Below are positions 24,928 to 34,071 of a stretch of DNA of 64,000 nucleotides, in pieces. Below the pieces are notes generated by a model. The model was given only the letters and a program-made list of their open reading frames with translations. It did not search any database and was not told the origin of the DNA. The translations under genes were made by a program, and so were the position numbers. Each line of letters begins with the position of its first letter. Positions within the stretch are counted from its first letter, which is position 1. This DNA comes from Streptomyces alanosinicus (GTDB lineage Bacteria; Actinomycetota; Actinomycetes; Streptomycetales; Streptomycetaceae), in NCBI RefSeq assembly GCF_014650595.1, contig NZ_BMVG01000007.1:248001-312000 (forward strand), written 5' to 3'.

Positions 24928-25449
24928 TCACAGCCTCGCGCGGGTCGCTTCCAGCAGGCGTACGACCGACTCGTCGGCCACGTCGGCCACCTCGTCGTAC
25001 CCGAACCAGCGCAGGTCGAGGGACTCGTCGCTGATCGCCTGTGTCGAGCCGGCCGGAGCCAGGGCGGCGTACTGCACGTCGAAGTGCCAGTGGCAGGGCG
25101 CCGGGATCGGATGCCGGTCGAGGCGCACCGGTCCGCCGGGCAGCAGCGTCAGCCCGGCGATCCCGGACTCCTCGGTCGCCTCGCGCAGGGCCGCCGCCTC
25201 CAGGGAGGCATCGCCCGGCTCGCAGTGGCCGCCCATCTGCAGCCACATCCGCAGCTTCCTGTGCAGCGTGAGCAGGACCCGGCCGCGCTCGGGGTCGATG
25301 ACCAGGGCGCTCGCCGTCAGATGGCCCGCGTGACAGGCCTTCCACATGCCGTCCGGATGGGACGCCAGATGGTCCAGATAGGCCCGGCGCAGCTCATCCT
25401 GGTCCTCGAACCCCTTCAGGACGAGGACCGCGTCGTCGTACAGGCTCAC
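24928..25449 (-). CDS. Nudix hydrolase
   Basis: A 173-residue Nudix protein. The Nudix box reads GGHCEPGDASLEAAALREATEE, with the catalytic REATEE core, near residues 75-97. N-terminal helices and SLYDDAVLVLKGF precede it. Nudix enzymes hydrolyse nucleoside diphosphate-linked compounds; the substrate cannot be inferred. GTG 25449 overlaps the upstream metalloprotease stop (GTGA), so the two genes are coupled. The late WFGYDEVADVADESV is typical of the family C-terminus. Confidence 0.88.
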   Translation of the reverse strand: MSLYDDAVLVLKGFEDQDELRRAYLDHLASHPDGMWKACHAGHLTASALVIDPERGRVLLTLHRKLRMWLQMGGHCEPGDASLEAAALREATEESGIAGLTLLPGGPVRLDRHPIPAPCHWHFDVQYAALAPAGSTQAISDESLDLRWFGYDEVADVADESVVRLLEATRARL

Positions 25450-26903
25450 TCGGCGTCGTCGCCCTTGCTGTCGTCCTTGGCGTCGTCGTCCTTCTTGCGC
25501 AGGTCGGGCTTGTGCAGGTCCCGCTTGTCGGCGGCCTCGCCGAGCATCTTGTCCAGCTCGGAGAAGTCCAGCTGCTCGCGGTGCACGAAGCCGTCCGGGT
25601 CGTCGAGGTCGCCGGCCGTCGGCAGCATGTCCGGGTGGGCCCACAGGCCGTCCCGGCCGTCGACACCGCGCGCGTCCGTGAGGGAGGCCCACAGACGGGA
25701 GGCGTCGCGCAGCCGACGCGGGCGCAGCTCCAGGCCGATCAGCGTGGCGAACGTCTGCTCCGCGGGGCCGCCCGTGGCCCGGCGGCGGCGCAGGGTCTCG
25801 CGCAGCGCGTCGGCGGACGCCAGACGCGGCTTCGCGGCCGCGTGGACCACCGCGTCCACCCAGCCCTCGACGAGCGCCAGAGCGGTCTCCAGACGGGCCA
25901 GGGCGGCCTTCTGCTCGGGCGTGTCCTCCGGCTGGAACATGCCCTGCTGGAGGGCGTCCTGCAGCTGCTCGGGGTTCTGCGGGTCGAACTGGCCGACCAC
26001 GTCCTCCAGCTTGGCCGTGTCGACCTTGATCCCGCGCGCGTACCCGTCGACCGCGCCGAACAGGTGTGAGCGCAGCCACGGCACATGTGCGAACAGGCGC
26101 TGGTGAGCCGCCTCGCGCAGGGCCAGATAGAGCCGCACCTCCTCCTCGGGCACGCCGAGGTCCTTGCCGAAGGCCTCCACGTTGGCCGGGAGCAGCGCGG
26201 CCTTGCCGACCGGGCCGAGCGGCAGACCGATGTCCGTGGAGCCGACGACCTCGCCCGCGAGCACGCCGACGGCCTGCCCGATCTGCGTGCCGAACATGGC
26301 GCCGCCCATCGAGCGCATCATGCCGATCAGCGGGCCCGCCATGGCCTGCATCTCCTCCGGCAGGACGTCGCCCATCGCCGCGCCGACCCGCTCGGCGACC
26401 GGGTCGACCAGCTCCTGCCAGGCGGGCAGAGTCGCCTCGACCCACTCCGCGCGGGACCACGCCACCGCCGAGCCGGAGCCCGACGGCAGGGACGTCGCGT
26501 CGTCCAGCCACAGGTCGGCCAGGCGCACGGCCTCCTCGACCGCCTTGCGCTCGGCCGGGCCGATGCTGGCGTCCTTCGTGCCGTCCGGGGTGCCCTGGGC
26601 GACGGTCTGGCGGGCGATCTGCTTGGCCATGTCCCAGTTCACCGGGCCGCCCTCGTAGGAGAGCATCTGGCCCAGCTGCTGGAAGGCGGCGCCGAGATCG
26701 GTGGGGTTCAGGGAACCGAACATCGCTGCGAGCGGATTGTCGGCGCCGGGGCCGCCAAAGCCCCCGGCCCCGGACAGGTCACCGAAGCCGAACGGGTTGG
26801 CCGGTCCCTGCCCACCACCGCTCTGCTGGTCCTTCTTCTTGCCCTCGTCGCCGTCCTCAGGCTCCTCCGGCGGAAGGCCGAAACCGAATGGGGTGTCACT
26901 CAC
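25446..26903 (-). CDS. Zincin-like zinc-dependent metalloprotease (DUF2342 family)
   Basis: A 485-residue cytoplasmic protein of the actinobacterial DUF2342 / Zincin_2 family. The N-terminus is Gly/Pro/Asp-rich with repeated NPFGFG units. The signature LREAAHQRLFAHVPW lies near residue 265; this EAAH-type motif is the proposed zinc site. MAGPLIGMMRSMGGAMFGTQIGQA precedes it. The C-terminal tail is Lys/Asp-rich and probably disordered. Some databases tie the family to coenzyme F420 loci, but no F420 gene is adjacent here. GTG 26903 has GAGGA at a suitable distance. It overlaps the Nudix gene and is divergent from the SDR gene. Confidence 0.85.
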   Translation of the reverse strand: MSDTPFGFGLPPEEPEDGDEGKKKDQQSGGGQGPANPFGFGDLSGAGGFGGPGADNPLAAMFGSLNPTDLGAAFQQLGQMLSYEGGPVNWDMAKQIARQTVAQGTPDGTKDASIGPAERKAVEEAVRLADLWLDDATSLPSGSGSAVAWSRAEWVEATLPAWQELVDPVAERVGAAMGDVLPEEMQAMAGPLIGMMRSMGGAMFGTQIGQAVGVLAGEVVGSTDIGLPLGPVGKAALLPANVEAFGKDLGVPEEEVRLYLALREAAHQRLFAHVPWLRSHLFGAVDGYARGIKVDTAKLEDVVGQFDPQNPEQLQDALQQGMFQPEDTPEQKAALARLETALALVEGWVDAVVHAAAKPRLASADALRETLRRRRATGGPAEQTFATLIGLELRPRRLRDASRLWASLTDARGVDGRDGLWAHPDMLPTAGDLDDPDGFVHREQLDFSELDKMLGEAADKRDLHKPDLRKKDDDAKDDSKGDDAE

Positions 26904-27095
26904 GGGATTCCTCGGCTGGTAAGGCCACCGGCTTCTCTCCGGCGGCGCGGCTGCCCGACAACACCACCAAGCGTAGACACCCGGACCCGATCGGGCCTCG
27001 GTGCTTCGCCCACGCAAGGCCTGCGGCAGGATGGATGCACCTGGTACGTACGCGTCACTCGCGCTCGTATTGAAGACAACCGCTGGAGACGCCCG

Positions 27096-28208
27096 GTGAG
27101 TTCCCCAGATCCGCAGGTTCGCGCAGCGCGAAACCCGTCAACCCCGCCCGCCCCGCGCGGGCCCGTCGTCGCGGTCACCGGTGCCGCCACCGGGGTCGGC
27201 GCCCTGCTCACCGAGCGGCTCGCCGCCTGCGAGGAGATCAAGCAGGTCCTCGCCATCGACGAGCGGCGCGGGGAGTGCGCCGGCGCCGCGTGGCACATCC
27301 TCGACGTACGCGATCCCGCCATCGCGGACAAGCTACGGGGCGCCGACGTCGTCGTCCACCTCGCGCTCGACCTCGATCTGGAGACCGACCCGGCGGCGCG
27401 CACCGCTTACAACGTCCGGGGGACCCAGACCGTCCTCACCGCCGCCGCGGCGGCCGGTGTGCACCGGGTCGTGCTGTGCACCTCGGCGATGGTCTACGGC
27501 GCGCTGCCGGACAACGAGCTGCCTCTTTCGGAGGACGCCGAGCTGCGCGCGACCGCCGAGGCCACCGGGGTCGGGGACCTGCTGGAGATCGAGCGGCTGG
27601 CGCGGCGCGCGCCGCGGGCGCATCCGGGGCTGAACGTCACCGTCGTACGGCCCGCCGTGCTGGTCGGGGGCACGGACACCGCGCTGACCCGGTACTTCGA
27701 GTCGCCGCGGCTGCTCGTCGTCGCCGGGTCGCGGCCCGCGTGGCAGTTCTGCCACGTCGAGGATCTGTGCAGCGCGCTGGAGTACGCCGTCCTGGAGAAG
27801 GTCGACGGGGAGCTGGCCGTGGGCTGCGACGGGTGGCTGGAGCAGGAGGAGGTCGAGGAGCTGAGCGGGATCCGGCGGATGGAGCTGCCCTCGGCGGTCG
27901 CGCTCGGCGCGGCGGCCCGGCTGCACCGGATCGGGCTCACGCCGTCCCCGGCCGGCGACCTCGCGTACACGATGTACCCCTGGGTGATCAGCGGCAGCCG
28001 GCTGCACGACGCCGGGTGGCGGCCGCGGTGGACCAACGAGGAGGTGCTCGCGGAGCTGCTTGAGGAGGTCTCCGGACGGCACACGGTCGCCGGGCGGCGG
28101 CTCGGCCGCAAGGACGCCACCGCCGCGGGAGCCGCCGGAGCGACGGTCGCGCTGCTGGGCGCGGCGGCGGTCGTACGCCGGGCTCGCAAGGCCCGCCGGC
28201 GGGCGTGA
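27096..28208 (+). CDS. SDR-family NAD(P)-dependent epimerase/dehydratase-like protein
   Basis: A 370-residue extended short-chain dehydrogenase. The N-terminal Rossmann motif VAVTGAATGVGALL binds NAD(P). VVHLALDLDLE, the NVRGTQTVL segment and CTSAMVYGALPDNE carry the expected Ser/Tyr region, though the usual YxxxK is not clear (the equivalent region reads EIERLAR). The last 40 residues form a Gly/Ala-rich hydrophobic stretch followed by RRARKARRR, suggesting a C-terminal membrane anchor. GTG 27096 has GGAG nine bases upstream. Substrate unknown, and catalytic competence is uncertain. Confidence 0.85.
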   Translation: MSSPDPQVRAARNPSTPPAPRGPVVAVTGAATGVGALLTERLAACEEIKQVLAIDERRGECAGAAWHILDVRDPAIADKLRGADVVVHLALDLDLETDPAARTAYNVRGTQTVLTAAAAAGVHRVVLCTSAMVYGALPDNELPLSEDAELRATAEATGVGDLLEIERLARRAPRAHPGLNVTVVRPAVLVGGTDTALTRYFESPRLLVVAGSRPAWQFCHVEDLCSALEYAVLEKVDGELAVGCDGWLEQEEVEELSGIRRMELPSAVALGAAARLHRIGLTPSPAGDLAYTMYPWVISGSRLHDAGWRPRWTNEEVLAELLEEVSGRHTVAGRRLGRKDATAAGAAGATVALLGAAAVVRRARKARRRA

Positions 28209-28349
28209 GGGCGCACGGGACGGCGTGGGACGGTTCCCCCGCGCCGGCGGGGTCCCGCCCCGCGTCGTACGACTCTCCAAGACGTCCCGCGCGCGTGCCT
28301 GGTGAATCTCGTATTCCCCGTCGTCACGCGCGTGCGGCACGATGGAGGC

Positions 28350-28811
28350 ATGGTGAACGCGAACGAACACCCCGGTGAGCAGGCGGCGCAGGATCCCATC
28401 AAGCTGATCGGCGTCCGGGAGACCGCGCTCTCCGTGGACGAGGTGTTCCGGGCGGTCGGGGACGATGCCGCCGGGGGCGTCGCGCTGTTCGTGGGGACCG
28501 TGCGCAACCACGACGGAGGGGCCGACGTGGACGCGCTCGGATACTCTTGCCACCCCAGTGCCGAGGCCGAGATGCGACGGATCGCCGAGAAGGTCGTGGC
28601 CGAGTATCCGGTGCGGGCGCTGGCCGCCGTGCACCGGGTGGGAGACCTGCGGGTCGGGGATCTCGCCGTGGTCGTCGCCGTGTCCTGTCCGCACCGCGCG
28701 GAGGCCTTCGACGCCTGCCGCAAGCTGATCGACGACCTCAAGCACGAAGTGCCGATCTGGAAGCACCAGAGGTTCTCCGACGGCGCCGAGGAGTGGGTGG
28801 GGGCCTGCTGA
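28350..28811 (+). CDS. moaE: Molybdopterin synthase catalytic subunit MoaE
   Basis: A 153-residue MoaE. Conserved blocks are GGVALFVGTVRNHDGG, the YSCHPSAEAEMRRI region, AAVHRVGDLRVGD and late KHEVPIWKHQRFSDG, which holds the catalytic lysines. MoaE with MoaD inserts the dithiolene sulfurs of molybdopterin in the cytoplasm. moaD is not adjacent. GGAGG lies just before the ATG, so the GTG at 28353 might be the real start; the difference is one residue. It follows the SDR gene by about 140 bp. Confidence 0.93.
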   Translation: MVNANEHPGEQAAQDPIKLIGVRETALSVDEVFRAVGDDAAGGVALFVGTVRNHDGGADVDALGYSCHPSAEAEMRRIAEKVVAEYPVRALAAVHRVGDLRVGDLAVVVAVSCPHRAEAFDACRKLIDDLKHEVPIWKHQRFSDGAEEWVGAC

Positions 28812-28875
28812 CAGCCGTCACCTGGGGTGCGCCCGTCCCCCCGGTTGCGTAACCGACCCCCTCGCGTGAGCGTTG

Positions 28876-28914
28876 TCAGTGCGGATGGTTAATCTGCTGA
28901 TCAGTCAGTGCGGA
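28876..28914 (+). repeat. Direct repeat upstream of the small membrane protein
   Basis: TCAGTGCGGA occurs at 28876-28885 and again at 28905-28914, 29 bp apart and on the same DNA face to within about one base pair. It lies just upstream of the 57-codon gene. It could be an operator; no family is recognised. Confidence 0.4.
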
Positions 28915-28938
28915 CGCTCATAGCGTTGGGAGGTCGGC

Positions 28939-29112
28939 ATGGGGGCGCTTGTCTGGCTGCTGATTCCGCTTGTGGCCGCGATCGGCGGCGGGTTGTGGGG
29001 CAGTTGGGCCAATCGGACCCGCAAGGTGCGTGGTGACGGCCCGGAGCTGGACGGCTATGCCCGGTTCCGCGCGGCCATGGAGAAGTCCGACACGGGCGCC
29101 GGCGGCGCGTGA
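28939..29112 (+). CDS. 57-residue membrane-anchored hypothetical protein
   Basis: A small gene with a strong ribosome site (GGGAGG at 28928-28933). The product begins MGALVWLLIPLVAAIGGGLW, one transmembrane helix, followed by a Trp/Asn/Arg-rich boundary and a short charged cytoplasmic tail (ELDGYARFRAAMEKS). It lies 49 bp before the PDZ/Lon-type protease gene on the same strand, so they may be co-transcribed, and the small protein could be a partner or substrate of that membrane protease. This is inference from position. Confidence 0.75.
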   Translation: MGALVWLLIPLVAAIGGGLWGSWANRTRKVRGDGPELDGYARFRAAMEKSDTGAGGA

Positions 29113-29161
29113 CGGGGTGCCCTGACGGGGCGCTGACAGAGGCGTCCCGTACTGTCGTGCC

Positions 29162-30259
29162 ATGCCACGCCGCACCGCGACGATGCTCGCCTCCACCCTG
29201 ATGCTGATCGCGCTCCTGTGCGCCGGAGTGCTCATCCCCGTGCCGTACGCGGAGATGTCCCCCGGCCCGACCGTGAACACGCTGGGGAACCACGACGGCG
29301 AGCCGGTGCTGCAGATCACCGGGCACCGGACGTACCGGACCGACGGCCACCTGAACATGACGACGGTCCGCGTGACCAGCGCGGACTACCGGATGAACCT
29401 GGTGGAGGCGGTCTACGGCTGGCTGGACCACGACGCCAAGGTCGTCCCCCACGACACGCTCTACCCGAACGGCACGACGGAGCAGCAGTCCACGCAGCAG
29501 AACGCCGAGGAGTTCAGCCAGTCCCAGGAGAGCGCCAAGGTCGCCGCCCTGAAGGAGCTGGGCGTCCCGGTGAAGGCCTGGGTGATCGTCTCCACCGTCG
29601 TCAAGGACTCGCCCGCCGAGGGCAGGCTGCACGCCGGTGACGTGATCAAGGCCGTCGACGGTACGGTGGTGAAGCAGCCCTCCGACGTCGCCAAGTTCGT
29701 CACCAGGCACAAGCCCGGTCAGAACGTCGTCTTCACCGTCGTCCCCGCCAAGGAGCAGGCCGCCGCTGATAAGGCGCACAGGACGGCGACGAAGACGCAG
29801 GACGTCACCATCACCACGACCGCCTCCGACGACAACGGTCCAAAGCGCGCCGTCGTCGGGATCTCCGCCGGCACCGACCACACCTTCCCGTTCAACATCG
29901 ACATCAAGCTCGCCGATGTCGGCGGTCCGAGCGCCGGTCTGATGTTCGCCCTCGGTATCTACGACAAGCTGACCCCGGGCCCGCTGACCGGCGGCAAGTT
30001 CATCGCCGGCACCGGCACCATCGACGACAACGGCACGGTCGGGCCGATCGGCGGCATCGAGATGAAGACCGTCGGCGCGCGCGACAAGGGCGCCCAGTAC
30101 TTCCTGACGCCGGCCGACAACTGCGCGGCCGCCGCCAAGGACACCCCGGGCGGGCTCACGCTGGTGAAGGTCAAGACGATCGGGGACGCGCTGGACGCGC
30201 TCAAGGACATCCGCAGCGGGAACACCGCGGCGCTGCCCAAGTGCACCACCAAGGGCTGA
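29162..30259 (+). CDS. YlbL-type membrane PDZ/Lon-family serine protease
   Basis: A 365-residue protein with an N-terminal membrane anchor (about 8-28). Motif MSPGPTVNTLG follows, then a PDZ domain (about 130-200, with DSPAEGRLHAGDVIKAVDG) and a C-terminal Lon-type (S16) proteolytic domain. The catalytic Ser lies in VGGPSAGLMFAL (about 255) and the Lys partner in GGIEMKTVGARDKGA (about 300-308), so the Ser-Lys dyad is intact. YlbL-like proteases act outside the membrane; Bacillus YlbL affects the DNA-damage checkpoint, and whether that holds here is unknown. The 3' end lies in a run of degenerate repeats. Confidence 0.92.
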   Translation: MPRRTATMLASTLMLIALLCAGVLIPVPYAEMSPGPTVNTLGNHDGEPVLQITGHRTYRTDGHLNMTTVRVTSADYRMNLVEAVYGWLDHDAKVVPHDTLYPNGTTEQQSTQQNAEEFSQSQESAKVAALKELGVPVKAWVIVSTVVKDSPAEGRLHAGDVIKAVDGTVVKQPSDVAKFVTRHKPGQNVVFTVVPAKEQAAADKAHRTATKTQDVTITTTASDDNGPKRAVVGISAGTDHTFPFNIDIKLADVGGPSAGLMFALGIYDKLTPGPLTGGKFIAGTGTIDDNGTVGPIGGIEMKTVGARDKGAQYFLTPADNCAAAAKDTPGGLTLVKVKTIGDALDALKDIRSGNTAALPKCTTKG

Positions 30260-30334
30260 GCCGCCGCACCACCAAAGGCTGAGCCGTGCCGCGCCGCCCG
30301 AGGCTGAGCCACCGCACCCTCCAGGGCTGAGCGG
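30243..30334 (+). repeat. Degenerate tandem repeat spanning the protease stop codon
   Basis: Four imperfect units of about 21-25 bp, each ending in GGCTGAGC, start at about 30243, 30267, 30292 and 30314. The first holds the last codons and the TGA of the protease gene; each later copy repeats that stop context. The array looks like local duplication of the gene end. Confidence 0.6.
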
Positions 30335-30349
30335 CTCATGACATGACAG

Positions 30350-30379
30350 GGGGCGCCCCCCTTCGAGCGGGGGCGCCCC
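30350..30379. terminator. Bidirectional terminator between convergent genes
   Basis: GGGGCGCCCCC (30350-30360) pairs with GGGGGCGCCCC (30369-30379) around an eight-base loop, extended outside by ATGAC/GTCAT. It lies between the protease gene and the convergent PPA1309-type gene. Confidence 0.75.
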
Positions 30380-30410
30380 TTCGTCATATCCCAGGGCAAA
30401 GGGCCCGCGG

Positions 30411-30953
30411 TCAGTCCGCGAACGTCGCCGCCAGGGCGTCCGCCAGGCCCGGCACCAGGTCAGGGCCTGTCAGGACCTCCGTCGCGGAGTCCTTCTCACG
30501 CAGCCGCAGCGCCGACTCGCGGCCGCCGTCGCGCAGCACCGCGACCGTCATCCGCACCTCCTGGCGCTCGGGGTGCTCGGCGACCCACTTGGCCAGCTTG
30601 GCGTCGCTCAGGTTCTTGGGGACCTGCGCCTCGGCGGACGGCGGCAGCATCATGCGCTCCACCGCGAGCGCGCAGCCGGCCACCGCGTCGGGCCAGGCGA
30701 TGGTGCCGAGGAAGTCGTCCAGCGGCTTGCCGGACGGAAGCTCGTCCTGCTCGATCGGGGTGAGACCGGCGGACTCGGACGCGTCCTCAAGGCCCAGCTG
30801 GGCCGCGAGCGCGGGTTCCTGAGCCCGCAGCTGTGCGGTGTCGACAAGGGCGAAGAGGCGAGCGGGCTGGTCCCAGCCGAGGCCGGAGACGTACTCGTCG
30901 ATCTCGAGTACGGCCCGGGTGAGCGGGCTCGCTGCCATGGGAGTGTTGGACAT
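30411..30953 (-). CDS. PPA1309-family hypothetical protein
   Basis: A 180-residue cytoplasmic protein of the actinobacterial PPA1309 family, with blocks LTRAVLEIDEYVSGLGWDQP, ARLFALVDTAQL, PDAVAGCALAVERMMLPP and VRMTVAVLRDGGRESALRL. No enzyme motif is seen and the role is unknown. ATG 30953 has AGGA eight bases upstream; the frame is open further 5' but not conserved-looking. It is divergent from the UPF0182 membrane gene, a pairing I recall from other streptomycetes, which suggests a shared promoter region at 30954-31105. Confidence 0.85.
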   Translation of the reverse strand: MSNTPMAASPLTRAVLEIDEYVSGLGWDQPARLFALVDTAQLRAQEPALAAQLGLEDASESAGLTPIEQDELPSGKPLDDFLGTIAWPDAVAGCALAVERMMLPPSAEAQVPKNLSDAKLAKWVAEHPERQEVRMTVAVLRDGGRESALRLREKDSATEVLTGPDLVPGLADALAATFAD

Positions 30954-31105
30954 GGTCACAATCCTGCCTCGTTCCCCGCCTGAATCGGGAACCGAGCACA
31001 GCGTGAGTAAGTTGCATAGATGTTGGCCCGCGATCACGGGGGGCCACGGCGGGTCCGCGAACACGAGGGCCTGAGGGATCGACAGCGAACTTCGAGGTGC
31101 GCACC

Positions 31106-34030
31106 TTGGCTTTCCAGATGCCGGACCGCGGCGGAGGCCCGACGGGGCCGCGGATCAGAGCGGGCCGCCCGTCCCGGCGAGCCAGGACTTTGCTCATGAC
31201 ACTGGGCGTCCTGGCCGTCCTCGGCATGGCGTTCACCATGTTCGCGGGCTTCTGGACGGACTGGCTGTGGTACCGGTCGGTGCACTACTCGTCCGTGTTC
31301 ACGACCATGCTCTGGACCAAGATCGGCCTCTTCTTCGTCTTCGGTCTGCTGATGGCGGTCGCGGTCGGCGTCAACATCTGGCTGGCGCACCGGCTGCGCC
31401 CTCCGCTGAGCGCCATGTCCATGGAGCAGCAGAGCCTCGACCGCTACCGGATGGGCATCGCGCCGTACAAGAAGTGGCTGCTGCTCGCCGTCACCGCGCT
31501 CGTCGGCCTGATCGCCGGCGCCTCCGCGGCCGGTCAGTGGCGGACATGGCTGATGTGGGTCAATGGCGTGCCCTTCCACCAGAAGGACCCGCAGTTCCAC
31601 CTCGATGTCTCCTTCTACGCCTTCGACCTGCCCTGGTACCGCTTTCTGCTCGGCTTCGGCTTCGCCACCGCCATCCTGTGCCTGATCGCCGCCGCGCTCA
31701 CCCACTATCTGTACGGCGGGCTGCGGGTGACCAGCCCGGGGGCGCGGGCGACCGGCGCCGCGACCGGGCATCTGTCGGTGCTGCTCGGCGTCTTCGTCGC
31801 CCTGAAGGCGGTCGCCTACTGGCTCGACCGGTACGGCCTGGCCGTCAAGTCCAGCGACTTCAAGGCGACCGGCGACTGGACCGGTCTGCGCTACGTCGAC
31901 GCCAACGCCTATCTGCCGGCCAAGACGATCCTGTTCTGCATCGCCGTCATCTGCGCGCTGCTGTTCTTCGCCACGCTGTGGCGCCGCACCTGGCAGCTGC
32001 CCGTCATCGGCTTCGGCCTGATGGTCCTCTCGGCGATCCTGATCGGCGGCCTGTACCCGGCGATCGTGCAGAAGTTCCAGGTCCAGCCCAATGAGCAGGC
32101 CAAGGAAGCTCCGTACGTCCAGAAGAACCTCAAGGCGACCCGTCAGGCCTACGGCATCGACGACGCCAAGGTCACCGAGTACTCCGGTCAGTCCGCGACG
32201 AACGACAAGACCAAGCTGCGCGACGACGCGGACGCCGCGGCGAGCATCCGGATCATGGATCCGAACATCGTCTCGCCGACGTTCCAGCAGGCGCAGCAGA
32301 TGAAGAACTACTACGCCTTCCCGACCAACCTGGATGTCGACCGGTACCCGAGCAAGGACGGCAAGAGCGGCAAGGGCGACAAGCAACAGGACACGGTCAT
32401 CGGCCTGCGCGAGCTGAACCTGGCCGGCGTTCCGAAGAACAACTGGATCAACGACCACTTCCGCTACACGCACGGCTACGGCGCGGTCGCCGCCAAGGGC
32501 ACCGAGGCCGACGACCAGGGCCAGCCGGTCTTCACCGAGTCCAACCTGCCCTCCAAGGGCGACCTCGGCACGTACGAACAGCGCGTCTACTACGGCGAGA
32601 AGACGACCACGTACTCCATCGTCGGGGGACCGCAGAAGGAGGTCGACTACTCGGCGGACAACGGCGACGAGAAGACCACCAGCTACACCGGCAAGAGCGG
32701 CGTCAACCTCGACAATCCGATCAACCGGGCCGCGTACGCGGTGGCGTTCAACGAGCCGCAGATCCTCTACTCCGGCGCGATCGGCAAGGGCTCGCGGATT
32801 CTGTACAACCGCACGCCCAAGGAACGCGTGGAGGCGGTCGCCCCCTGGCTGACCATCGACGGGGATGCCTATCCGGCGGTCGTGGACGGCAGTATCCAGT
32901 GGATCGTCGACGCGTACACGACGTCGAACGGCTACCCGTACTCCTCCCGTACGACCCTCGGGGACACGACGGCCGACTCGCTGACCGCCGCCAACAACAA
33001 CCGCGCGGTGGTGGCCCAGCAGAACCAGGTCAACTACATCCGCAACTCGGTGAAGGCGACCGTCGACGCGTACACCGGCGAGGTCAAGCTGTACCAGTGG
33101 GACAGCCAGGACCCCGTGCTGAAGACCTGGATGAAGGCGTTCCCGGGCACGGTCCAGCCGAAGCGGGCCATCTCCCATGACCTGATGTCCCATCTGCGGT
33201 ACCCGCAGGACCTGTTCAAGGTCCAGCGCGAGCTGCTCACCCGCTACCACGTGACGGACGCGCAGACGTTCCTCACCGGCAGCGAGGTGTGGCAGGTGCC
33301 GGACGACCCGACCAACGACTCGGGCAGCGCGGTGCCGCCGTACTACCTGAGCATGAAGATGCCGGACCAGAGCGAGCAGTCGTTCTCGCTGACGACGACG
33401 TTCACGCCGAACGGACGGGACAACCTCAGCGCGTTCATGGCGGTCGACTCCGACCCGGGCACCAGCGACTACGGCAAGATCAGAGTCCTGAAACTGCGGA
33501 CCAGCACGACGGCCGACGGGCCGAAACAGGTGCAGAGCCAGTTCAACTCCCGGCCGGACATCGCGGAGACGATCAGCCTGCTCACCCGCGGGCATTCCAA
33601 GGTCGAGTACGGCAATCTGCTGACCGTGCCGCTCGACGGCGGACTGTTGTACGCGGAGCCGGTCTACGTCCTCGGCGGCAAGCTGAAGTACCCGTTGCTG
33701 GGCAAGGTGCTGGTCTCGTACAACGGCAAGACGGCGTTCGAGAACACTCTCGAAGAGGCGCTCAACAAGGTGTTCGGCGTGGCGGGTTCGACCACCACAC
33801 CACCGGATACCGGCACCACCAAGCCGCCGTCCTCCACCAACCCGACCGTGCAACAGGCCCTGGACGACGCCCAGAAGGCCTTCGACGCGGGCCAGCAGGC
33901 CCTCAAGGAGCCGAACGGCCCGGACTGGACCGCCTATGACAAGGCCCAGAAGGATCTGAAGGCCGCGCTGAAGCGGGCCGAGGACGCGCAGGCCAAGGTC
34001 GGCAAGAACGGGACGGGAAGTAAGTCTTGA
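31106..34030 (+). CDS. UPF0182-family large membrane protein
   Basis: A 974-residue protein with about seven transmembrane helices in the first 320 residues (LLMTLGVLAVLGMAFTMF, TKIGLFFVFGLLMAVAVG and others), followed by a large extracytoplasmic domain with KNNWINDHFRYTHGYG, a hallmark of UPF0182. The C-terminal 90 residues are a Pro/Thr-rich linker and a charged, Ala/Lys/Asp-rich coiled-coil-like tail. Function unknown; the family is widespread in actinobacteria. TTG 31106 follows GAGG at eight bases and gives MAFQMPDR at the N-terminus; GTG 31097 and ATG 31118 are alternatives. The stop codon overlaps the -35 of the tRNA promoter downstream. Confidence 0.9.
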   Translation: MAFQMPDRGGGPTGPRIRAGRPSRRARTLLMTLGVLAVLGMAFTMFAGFWTDWLWYRSVHYSSVFTTMLWTKIGLFFVFGLLMAVAVGVNIWLAHRLRPPLSAMSMEQQSLDRYRMGIAPYKKWLLLAVTALVGLIAGASAAGQWRTWLMWVNGVPFHQKDPQFHLDVSFYAFDLPWYRFLLGFGFATAILCLIAAALTHYLYGGLRVTSPGARATGAATGHLSVLLGVFVALKAVAYWLDRYGLAVKSSDFKATGDWTGLRYVDANAYLPAKTILFCIAVICALLFFATLWRRTWQLPVIGFGLMVLSAILIGGLYPAIVQKFQVQPNEQAKEAPYVQKNLKATRQAYGIDDAKVTEYSGQSATNDKTKLRDDADAAASIRIMDPNIVSPTFQQAQQMKNYYAFPTNLDVDRYPSKDGKSGKGDKQQDTVIGLRELNLAGVPKNNWINDHFRYTHGYGAVAAKGTEADDQGQPVFTESNLPSKGDLGTYEQRVYYGEKTTTYSIVGGPQKEVDYSADNGDEKTTSYTGKSGVNLDNPINRAAYAVAFNEPQILYSGAIGKGSRILYNRTPKERVEAVAPWLTIDGDAYPAVVDGSIQWIVDAYTTSNGYPYSSRTTLGDTTADSLTAANNNRAVVAQQNQVNYIRNSVKATVDAYTGEVKLYQWDSQDPVLKTWMKAFPGTVQPKRAISHDLMSHLRYPQDLFKVQRELLTRYHVTDAQTFLTGSEVWQVPDDPTNDSGSAVPPYYLSMKMPDQSEQSFSLTTTFTPNGRDNLSAFMAVDSDPGTSDYGKIRVLKLRTSTTADGPKQVQSQFNSRPDIAETISLLTRGHSKVEYGNLLTVPLDGGLLYAEPVYVLGGKLKYPLLGKVLVSYNGKTAFENTLEEALNKVFGVAGSTTTPPDTGTTKPPSSTNPTVQQALDDAQKAFDAGQQALKEPNGPDWTAYDKAQKDLKAALKRAEDAQAKVGKNGTGSKS

Positions 34031-34055
34031 TCAAGAGCACTCCGCGCCGTGATAC
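34027..34055 (+). promoter_or_regulatory. Promoter of the first initiator tRNA gene
   Basis: TTGATC (34027-34032), a 17-bp spacer and TGATAC (34050-34055) form a good vegetative sigma promoter, 17 bp before the tRNA. The -35 overlaps the stop codon of the preceding membrane protein gene. Confidence 0.7.
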
Positions 34056-34071
34056 GGTTGTCGTGCAACGG

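Noticed and set aside
31034..33853. Minus-strand ORF of 939 codons opposite the UPF0182 gene
   Set aside because: It mirrors the third-position bias of the UPF0182 coding strand, has no recognisable domain and no ribosome site.
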